Shown here: piece by piece, positions 44,273-49,478 of the stretch
Layout of the letters: each line of letters begins with the position of its first letter
Position numbering within the stretch: the stretch's first letter is position 1
NCBI GenBank assembly: GCA_021413705.1
Contig: JAIOPX010000146.1
Span: 1-49,478, forward strand
Direction of reading: 5' to 3'
Length of the DNA stretch: 49,478 nucleotides
Origin: Planctomycetota bacterium
GTDB taxonomy: Bacteria; Planctomycetota; Planctomycetia; Pirellulales; UBA7805
Made by a program: the position numbers and the translations under genes
The notes under the pieces: model-generated
Told to the model about the DNA's origin: nothing
What the model saw: only the letters and a program-made list of their open reading frames with translations
Databases searched by the model: none

Positions 44273-44566
44273 ATGACTGACGATCAATTTCTGGGGCTGA
44301 TAGATGACCTGCCCGTACGGGACCAGCTCCATGTTCTCCAGATGTGGAAGCAGATAGCGCCACGACTCGCGCCTGGCACGAATGCCGAGGATGACGCACT
44401 TAACTTTTTAGCTTGCTATGAACTGCTGTCGGAGACTGACGTCTCCGATACGGACATGCTCGATGCCATTAGAAACTTTGCGGCGGAAGAAGCTGCGTCG
44501 TATCAGCGCATCGCCGATAGCATCAACGATCGGTGGTCTCACCGGCAGCGTATCAGCTTGAACTGA
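44273..44566 (+). CDS. Small acidic helical protein
   Basis: 97 residues from the ATG at 44273 with a GAGG site; a TTG at 44261 is possible. It is acidic and helical (DDQFLGLIDDLPVRDQLHVLQMWKQ near the start) and has no cysteine cluster or membrane segment. It is the only plus-strand gene between the ATPase and the DUF2997 gene and may be an insertion. Function is unknown. Confidence 0.5.
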   Translation: MTDDQFLGLIDDLPVRDQLHVLQMWKQIAPRLAPGTNAEDDALNFLACYELLSETDVSDTDMLDAIRNFAAEEAASYQRIADSINDRWSHRQRISLN

Positions 44567-44675
44567 CAGCTCATTGATTGAGAATCCGGCGGCCGAATAG
44601 CAGTCGTCGGCTTGAGTTGGGGTTTTCGCATCAGCCGTGAAGCGGACGCTGCCACAATCGCCCCCCTCCCCGGCA

Positions 44676-44867
44676 CTACGAAAGTTGAATGTTGGGCCGC
44701 TCGGTGTTCGTGGACGCATGGAACTCGGCCGTGAGCTGCTCCGTCAGCCGCTGTCCCAGCGCCTGTTCGATGAACCGACTTGCGTCACGGCACTCGCCAC
44801 CACTAAAGCCGCGGGTTTCGATTTTGGTTTCGCCGGTGGGGGACACAATAACTTCGATGATCTTCAT
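44676..44867 (-). CDS. DUF2997 family protein
   Basis: 63 residues from the ATG at 44867, which overlaps the stop of the DUF1257 gene (ATGA). It has IIEVIVSPTGETKIETRGF, then CRDASRFIEQALG, the DUF2997 signature. The family pairs with DUF1257 in cyanobacteria, planctomycetes and others; the function is unknown. The two proteins probably work together. Confidence 0.88.
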   Translation of the reverse strand: MKIIEVIVSPTGETKIETRGFSGGECRDASRFIEQALGQRLTEQLTAEFHASTNTERPNIQLS

Positions 44868-45235
44868 GCGACACCTCCGGCCACCTGGACGGTGAGTTTG
44901 ACCGATCCATCGGCTAGCTGCTGCTCGGTGACCGTGTGGCCGGCTTTGCGGGCTTCGATGCGGGCCTTCTCGATCGCGTAGGCTTGGAGAAACCGATCCA
45001 ACTCTCTCGGATCTCCCCACCTCCCCTTATAGTTGTCGTATTTCACCTCGCCGCTGGTCAGGTCGACGACGGCGGCATAGACCCAATTGGGCAGGTTTAC
45101 GAGCAGCCCGGCTTCCGAGCCGCTGAACAGTTCAGCTTTGCCCTGCACGGGCTCAGGCAAGCCAAGCCGCCGACACGCGGCTTGAACTCCCGTGGCATCT
45201 TTGAGCTGCGTCTTGATGGAAACAATATGGCTCAA
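44864..45235 (-). CDS. DUF1257 family protein (Ycf35-like)
   Basis: 123 residues from a TTG at 45235 with GGAGA upstream; relatives begin with Met at this exact place (MSHIVSIKTQ), which decides the start. Motifs are DATGVQAACRRLGLPEPVQG, then GEVKYDNYKGRWGDPRELD and RFLQAYAIEKARIEAR. The family includes chloroplast Ycf35, of unknown role. It is coupled to the DUF2997 gene by a four-base overlap. The rare TTG start would lower its expression. Confidence 0.88.
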   Translation of the reverse strand: MSHIVSIKTQLKDATGVQAACRRLGLPEPVQGKAELFSGSEAGLLVNLPNWVYAAVVDLTSGEVKYDNYKGRWGDPRELDRFLQAYAIEKARIEARKAGHTVTEQQLADGSVKLTVQVAGGVA

Positions 45236-45246
45236 GAGATTTTCTC

Positions 45247-45471
45247 CTACGTTCGAGGAAGTTCCCGACATCGGGGACGAGATGCGGAGCGAATGATATT
45301 TCGGCGCACCGTGCGTGGCGGCAAGGATTCTGCGATCAATACGGCCTCGCAAGAATACGGGGCATCCTGATCCGCTGCCTGTACCTCACGGATTCCTGGT
45401 GCCGACCAGCAGCTCGCCCAATCGGCCTGGCCGCCCTGGCACGGTTTTTTCACAATCAGAAAATAGCCCAC
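45247..45471 (-). CDS. Small Cys-containing hypothetical protein
   Basis: 74 residues from a GTG at 45471 with AGGAGG six bases upstream. It starts GYFLIVKKPCQGGQADW, with a second Cys soon after (ASCW), and has a basic C-terminus (PPRTVRRNIIRSASRPRC). It ends eleven bases before the DUF1257 start, so it belongs to that operon. No family was recognised. Confidence 0.55.
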   Translation of the reverse strand: MGYFLIVKKPCQGGQADWASCWSAPGIREVQAADQDAPYSCEAVLIAESLPPRTVRRNIIRSASRPRCRELPRT

Positions 45472-45481
45472 GATGTGCCTC

Positions 45482-46078
45482 CTAAGATGGGTCGGCCGGA
45501 TCGTCGTTCCCTTCGCTTGAATGCAACGGTTCGTGCCCCAATTCCCGGCGGTGCGGTCCTGGCAGTTCTGGAACATCACGCGGCGGAAACAGCCTCGGCT
45601 GCTCGGCAACCATCTCGTGGATGAGCAGTTCTCCCAGTTGGGCATCCGCGTCGTCGCTTTTTCGCAACCCGAACAGAAGGACCAGACAGAAGCCAATCGC
45701 CAACACGGCCACGACTATGGCCCCGACAGTTTGGATGGCCGGCACGAGCATGGACTCCGTGCGTCGATCTTGGGCAATCTCCTGCCGCTCAGCCTCCAAC
45801 TTGTTCCACTCGCCCCCCAGAGTTGCCCGTTCGGTTTGCAGATCGCGATGGACCTGGACCATTTCTTTGCGGGCCGCGGCATCCGCCTCCACTAACTTGC
45901 GTGCCCCTTCCGCCGTCTGATGGGTCACTCGGGCCATCTGGGTGTTTTGCTGGGCCTGACGATCGGCCGCCTGAGTAGCCACTTGAGCCACCCGCTCGTC
46001 ACTGTCGCATCCGCCGATTGCGACGGCCAGAGCCACCACGGCGCCCATGATCCACAAATCTCTGTCTCTCTTCTTCAT
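45482..46078 (-). CDS. Lipoprotein-like coiled-coil membrane protein
   Basis: 198 residues. The N-terminus (MGAVVALAVAIGGC) is a lipoprotein signal with lipobox cysteine at C24. Residues 30-108 form a long Gln/Ala/Glu-rich coiled coil. A membrane helix follows at 111-136 and then a polar tail. It probably spans the periplasm and is anchored at both ends. A GGAGG site precedes the ATG. It overlaps the upstream gene by 80 bases. Confidence 0.7.
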   Translation of the reverse strand: MKKRDRDLWIMGAVVALAVAIGGCDSDERVAQVATQAADRQAQQNTQMARVTHQTAEGARKLVEADAAARKEMVQVHRDLQTERATLGGEWNKLEAERQEIAQDRRTESMLVPAIQTVGAIVVAVLAIGFCLVLLFGLRKSDDADAQLGELLIHEMVAEQPRLFPPRDVPELPGPHRRELGHEPLHSSEGNDDPADPS

Positions 46079-46208
46079 CTTGCCTCCATTTCTTGAAGAT
46101 CAGCTTCAGAAGTTTTTCCAGTGCGTGCCTCAGTCGCACCTGATGGATCAGGGCGATGACGGCCAGCACCAAGGCCAGCGCCAGACTGGCAATTGTCAAT
46201 GTGTGCAT
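45999..46208 (-). CDS. Small membrane protein with basic tail
   Basis: 69 residues from the ATG at 46208 with GGGAG seven bases upstream. A membrane helix (about 3-21, LTIASLALALVLAVIALI) is followed by a basic amphipathic segment and an Arg/Gly-rich tail. The last 80 bases overlap the lipoprotein gene in another frame, so the tail may be partly accidental. Confidence 0.5.
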   Translation of the reverse strand: MHTLTIASLALALVLAVIALIHQVRLRHALEKLLKLIFKKWRQDEEERQRFVDHGRRGGSGRRNRRMRQ

Positions 46209-46431
46209 CGAGTGACTCCCGGGAGACTGCGGCCTCGTAAGTGAACTTGAGACGGGCTCCCGCAAGAGCCGGTGTTTCAGAGCGGGACGGCGTCCGCTGC
46301 ACGAGAGCTAACGTGCGTCCACCATAGGAATATGCCCGATTGCAGGCCCGCTTTTAGTATCGAGAGGAGGGACGATTGCCGCCGGGCTCGTCGTTCGATT
46401 CATCCCGAGTCTCGTTCAGAGGAATACACCC

Positions 46432-46605
46432 ATGCCGAGCATCACTACTGAGAAACGAGAACAGATCCGCGTCACTCTAAAACAACTGGCAGAAGTCAAC
46501 GCCGCGACCATGCAGATCTTGGAGACGATGTCTTCCTTGCTGAACTTGGAATTGGCGCTCGACCCACTGGATTGTGGCGTAAGTGAAGACCGCATTGGCC
46601 AATAG
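46432..46605 (+). CDS. 57-residue helical protein
   Basis: The ATG at 46432 follows an AGAGGAA site. The 57-residue product is helical: EKREQIRVTLKQLAEVNA then ILETMSSLLNLELAL, ending acidic. It may form a small coiled-coil dimer. No family was recognised. It stands at the start of a plus-strand run of small genes. Confidence 0.5.
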   Translation: MPSITTEKREQIRVTLKQLAEVNAATMQILETMSSLLNLELALDPLDCGVSEDRIGQ

Positions 46606-46744
46606 CTATCTGCTAGAATAATCCCGCCTGTTCGGGGCAATGTTTACGCCAGTTGCATTTATTGGACAACTATTCCCGTGGAGGCACTCGACACAACTCT
46701 TCGATTCGCTCACGTATCTGCATGAAATCAATGAGGGTAATGAC

Positions 46745-47293
46745 ATGGAAATTGCAGCCGTAGTTATCTCATCCGTCGTTGCATTAAGCGGCTTGTTTAT
46801 CGCACACAATCTGATTGTGCAGAAAGATCGCAAGGATCGGGTGATGGATTTGTTCACTCAGGTAAACAGACACATCCAAGACTACCGTTACAATATGACT
46901 GCCTACATTCAGCATCGCATCTACTGGAACGCAGTGGAAACTGGAAGTGAGGAACGCAAGGAACAATGGGCCATCGAGTCCGACCGATTGCATGAGACAC
47001 TTCGAGGGACCGTCATGGATATTAATAGTGATTGCTTATTGCTGCACATGCTGCTTGGTCCGAAAAGTGACGCCCTAGGCAAGAAACTTAAAGTAATGGC
47101 GTCACCTGCGGTTGAAGTGGGCAAACAAACTCCTCAACATTTGCTCGTTGCCAGCCAGGGGTGGCTCGAAAGACACGACAAAGAAATGAAGGAGAATTGG
47201 TGCGGATGTCAGACAACTGTGGCAAGGGTTGTCGGACCCTTTTGGACAGAGTGCAAGCGAATACTAGCCCACGGAGCAACTAGTGGAAGCTAA
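46745..47293 (+). CDS. Single-pass membrane protein of unknown function
   Basis: 182 residues from the ATG at 46745, preceded by a GAGGG site. A membrane helix (2-23, IAAVVISSVVALSGLFIAHNL) is followed by a helical cytosolic domain rich in charged residues with a WCGC near 160. Base composition is visibly lower in G+C than in the RHS and Ubl regions. It overlaps the next gene by 11 bases. Confidence 0.6.
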   Translation: MEIAAVVISSVVALSGLFIAHNLIVQKDRKDRVMDLFTQVNRHIQDYRYNMTAYIQHRIYWNAVETGSEERKEQWAIESDRLHETLRGTVMDINSDCLLLHMLLGPKSDALGKKLKVMASPAVEVGKQTPQHLLVASQGWLERHDKEMKENWCGCQTTVARVVGPFWTECKRILAHGATSGS

Positions 47294-47882
47294 TCAAGAA
47301 AGTTATAATCGCCCCATGTCCGACAACGTAAAACCACTGCAACTGGCTCGATTTAAGGAACTCTACGAGGAGGAGAAACAGCGCTTTAGGGAATTGACGG
47401 AACGTGCAAAGTCTTTTGTATGGATCTCATCGCTGTTCCTGGGGGCTTATGTTGTGCGAATGGAGACCATCGTACAGTTAGCGAGGTCGTCCGTGATCGT
47501 GTTCTTTGTAATCCTAATTGCATGGGCGACGTTTTTCCTGGCAGTCGGATTCGCATTATCTGCTATACAAATACGACAGATGTCCGGCATCAATTTTCCT
47601 GAACCAATGGCCTTGGAACTGGATTCTCACGCCGGCGATGAGGACAAACTCTACATCAGTTATATGGGTGATCTTGCAGGAGCGACAAAAAAGAACGGTG
47701 AGCAAAACGAAAAGCGAGCAACTGACCTCAAGGTATCTGGTAGGTGCCTCATGGCTGGCATACTAGCTACTTTCGTGTTTCTAATTGCGACGGTTATTCA
47801 TTCCCCCCAAGGAGGCAACCACAATGACCAGCGAGGAACAATCCCAGCAACCGGCGCGGCAACTGTCGGTACCGGCAACTAA
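47283..47882 (+). CDS. Membrane protein with three predicted helices
   Basis: 199 residues from a GTG at 47283 with GGAG upstream; an ATG at 47316 is an alternative. A charged helix (20-45) precedes hydrophobic segments at about 46-62, 66-92 and 155-172. The middle is acidic (DSHAGDEDKLYISY). It overlaps both neighbours, so the three genes form one transcript. No family was recognised. Confidence 0.6.
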   Translation: MEANQESYNRPMSDNVKPLQLARFKELYEEEKQRFRELTERAKSFVWISSLFLGAYVVRMETIVQLARSSVIVFFVILIAWATFFLAVGFALSAIQIRQMSGINFPEPMALELDSHAGDEDKLYISYMGDLAGATKKNGEQNEKRATDLKVSGRCLMAGILATFVFLIATVIHSPQGGNHNDQRGTIPATGAATVGTGN

Positions 47883-48018
47883 ACCGGCAACACCGGCAAT
47901 AAAACCATCGGCTGGCGCAATTAGCCAAGCAGTGCAAAAGGCTATACAGAAGGACGTGTCGATTCAGCTGGGGCACGACGATGATGGCATCATTATTCGT
48001 GCTGTTCTCAAGGAATGA
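47824..48018 (+). CDS. Small protein with disordered N-terminus
   Basis: 64 residues from the ATG at 47824 with a GGAGG site. The first 30 residues are Pro/Ala/Gln-rich, the rest is a helix and two strands (SIQLGHDDDGIIIRAVLKE). It overlaps the end of the membrane-protein gene in another frame. Confidence 0.5.
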   Translation: MTSEEQSQQPARQLSVPATKPATPAIKPSAGAISQAVQKAIQKDVSIQLGHDDDGIIIRAVLKE

Positions 48019-48340
48019 CTCGACACCGTGGGCAAGCGAACTCCGGCGATGTATCGCATGGCCGGGGTGAATGTTCCAAATCGACCAATACTCGTTTGGA
48101 GACATCAGCGTTTTCGTTGTACATATACAATCTGATCTCCTACAGCTGGAATCAGTGTACTCGAATCAACTGCGACTCAATCAGGTCGCATCCCGTTTCA
48201 CGTCGCATCGTGGCCAGAACCACCATCGGCGACCTGAAGGCTTCACAACTGGAATAATTCTGCCTTCACCTTATCGCCTCGACTATGCCACGTATTGTGG
48301 TAGCGATACCCTGTCTTCCATTCGCCAAATTGATTGCTAG
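48019..48340. other. Stretch without a convincing gene
   Basis: 322 bases. An open frame at 48071-48340 lacks a strong ribosome site, and its product resembles nothing known. The stretch may hold eroded N-terminal parts of the RepB/ParB remnant that follows. Confidence 0.4.
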
Positions 48341-48508
48341 GATAATCTGAATCTGCGAAATAGATACCTGCGGAAACTGCTGGATAACGTTCGCGTTGTA
48401 CGGTTCCTTTCGCAGAACCACCCCGAACTTCTGACGGAGTTTCACAAGCTCATGGATGCCAAATTGGAACCAGGGGCGGAGGAGTTGCCGGAAAAGCCGG
48501 CCGCATAA
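48341..48508 (+). pseudogene. RepB/ParB-type plasmid partition protein, C-terminal remnant
   Basis: A 55-codon frame without a start, directly after a TAG, reads NRYLRKLLDNVRVVRFLSQN, then HPELLTEFHKLMD. This is the pattern at the C-terminus of RepB-type partition proteins, where a GYLxKLLxNxRVVRYL block is followed by HHPEIL. The N-terminal ParB part is missing. It points to an old plasmid or integrated element. Confidence 0.65.
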
Positions 48509-48553
48509 TCGCCCCGACCAAGTCAATGGCCGCATACGTGGCCTGTCAAAATA

Positions 48554-48589
48554 AATGTCCAGCGCAGTGGCGACTGGACATTTTCTTTT
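48554..48589 (+). terminator. Intrinsic terminator
   Basis: AATGTCCAG (48554-48562) pairs perfectly with CTGGACATT (48574-48582), followed by TTCTTTT. It lies after the RepB remnant and before the HTH/PglW operon. Confidence 0.8.
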
Positions 48590-48707
48590 CGGCCGTGATT
48601 CTCCGGGGGGCAGCTTCCCTCCGGCCGTCCGGTTTGGTAGGGTTTGTGATCTACACCTCTGAGGGGGGCGGGGCTCTCTTCAACCATTCCAAGAGGGAGG
48701 GGGCAAT

Positions 48708-48932
48708 ATGCCCAATCTCGATCAATATCTAACCGTCACCGAAGCCGCCCGGTACGTCGGCTGTAGCGTGAACACGCTACGGAACTGGCATGCCAGCGGC
48801 AAGCTCGTCGTCCATCGCCATCCTTTGAATAACTATCGACTCTTCAAGATTTCGGAACTCGACCTGCTCCTGAAGCGAATCGAAAAATCCATCCACGAAG
48901 CCACCCCCAAGAAACGGAAGCGGGCGAAATAG
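48708..48932 (+). CDS. MerR/excisionase-type HTH protein
   Basis: 74 residues; a strong GGGAGG site precedes the ATG. LTVTEAARYVGCSVNTLRNW is the helix-turn-helix of the MerR/Xis type, followed by a wing (KLVVHRHPLNNYRLF) and a basic tail. There is no effector domain. It ends 66 bases before the PglW-like gene and probably regulates that defence operon; that is inference from position. Confidence 0.85.
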   Translation: MPNLDQYLTVTEAARYVGCSVNTLRNWHASGKLVVHRHPLNNYRLFKISELDLLLKRIEKSIHEATPKKRKRAK

Positions 48933-48998
48933 CCCAACGAAGCTCACGCCGCAAGGATGCAGCGGAATGCAACCCTCAATAACCAGCACAATCTCTGA

Positions 48999-49478
48999 AT
49001 GGCCACGACGAACTGGACCACCGTCACCGAATCCAAGTATCCCTGGGAACGGGATGCGTTGGATTTTGTGCGCCAACGGTTCCCCACGTATGAGCCGTAC
49101 CGGGCCTGGTCCAATTTTGAGTTCATCGCCGAAGATGGCAGCATCAATGAAGTGGACCTGCTGCTCTACACTCCGCAGGGTTTCTTCCTGATCGAAATTA
49201 AGAGTCATCCCGGACGACTCACCGGCGACGCCGGCACCTGGACCTGGGAAAGCGATGGCAAGCTGGCCACGATGGACAACCCGCTGCTTTTGGCCAACCT
49301 CAAAGCCAAAAAGCTGCGTTCCTTACTTCAGCAGCAACGGGTCGCGCAGAAGAAGGGACAGGTTCCCTACATCGAAGCACTGGTATTCTGCTCGGCCCCG
49401 GACCTGCACTGTGACCTCCAGGGGACCGCCCGCACCCACGTTTGCCTCCGCGATCGTGAGGCGGTAGGCGAAACGACT
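48999..49478 (+). CDS. pglW: PglW-like BREX type 2 kinase, N-terminal NERD domain (partial)
   Basis: The first 160 residues; the gene runs off the window. It begins NWTTVTESKYPWERDALDF and has SNFEFIAEDGSINEVDLLL and FFLIEIKSHPG, the NERD nuclease-like motif (E54, D56, E70, K72), then NPLLLANLKAKKLRSLL. This order matches the N-terminus of PglW, a NERD plus serine/threonine kinase protein of BREX type 2 phage defence. The kinase part is not in the window, so other NERD-kinase systems remain possible. Confidence 0.8.
   Translation, partial: MATTNWTTVTESKYPWERDALDFVRQRFPTYEPYRAWSNFEFIAEDGSINEVDLLLYTPQGFFLIEIKSHPGRLTGDAGTWTWESDGKLATMDNPLLLANLKAKKLRSLLQQQRVAQKKGQVPYIEALVFCSAPDLHCDLQGTARTHVCLRDREAVGETT

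Overview
This window most likely comes from a planctomycete of the Pirellulales type. The signs are a giant cell-surface protein with the planctomycete LEPR-XLL-like N-terminal motif, and many small families typical of the phylum (DUF3467, DUF1257, DUF2997, ATGA-coupled hypotheticals). No rRNA, tRNA, CRISPR array or intact transposase was seen. All names come from reading motifs by eye; no database search was possible.

Layout. (1) 1-1385: a DUF3467 gene divergent from a small LuxR-type regulator. (2) 1386-16076: a 4,661-residue RHS/YD-repeat surface protein. It has seven adhesin-like tandem repeats, a large RHS shell, and an AT-richer C-terminal tip with a zinc-metallopeptidase motif. A possible immunity gene and broken RHS pieces follow. 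(3) 16541-23456: the most exciting part. A strongly folded RNA with an intrinsic terminator precedes a plus-strand operon encoding a YukD/ubiquitin-like protein, a 46-residue coupled ORF, an E1-like enzyme, a membrane-anchored JAB/JAMM peptidase, a membrane trypsin-like protease, a membrane FHA protein, a membrane RING-like protein and an E2-like enzyme. This is a near-complete eukaryote-like ubiquitin conjugation, ligation and deconjugation set. (4) 23650-35384: a long minus-strand cluster with a Cas4/RecB-like nuclease, a sigma/HTH protein, a DnaN-like clamp, a TOPRIM protein and many small unknowns. It looks like the replication/repair core of an integrated element. One member has three in-frame stops, one has a frameshift, and one looks like a stop-loss fusion. 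(5) 35576-42231: a HEAT-repeat protein, an unknown protein, a response regulator, a hybrid histidine kinase and a MORN-repeat protein. (6) 42668-46208: a Ycf46-like AAA ATPase plus a DUF1257/DUF2997 pair (Ycf35-like) and membrane proteins. (7) 46432-49478: small membrane proteins, a RepB/ParB C-terminal remnant, an HTH protein and the first 160 residues of a PglW-like NERD protein. The last two suggest that a BREX type 2 defence locus begins at the right edge.

How the genes may work together. In the Ubl operon the E1 would adenylate the Ubl, the E2 would carry it, and the RING-like protein would act as E3. The JAB peptidase would process or remove it, with the FHA protein giving phospho-dependent recruitment at the membrane and the protease acting on the outer face. 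Short spacings and ATGA overlaps support one transcript. The minus-strand cluster contains DNA-handling enzymes and small proteins, and with a plasmid-partition remnant and a BREX edge it makes the right half look like an accessory or integrative region.
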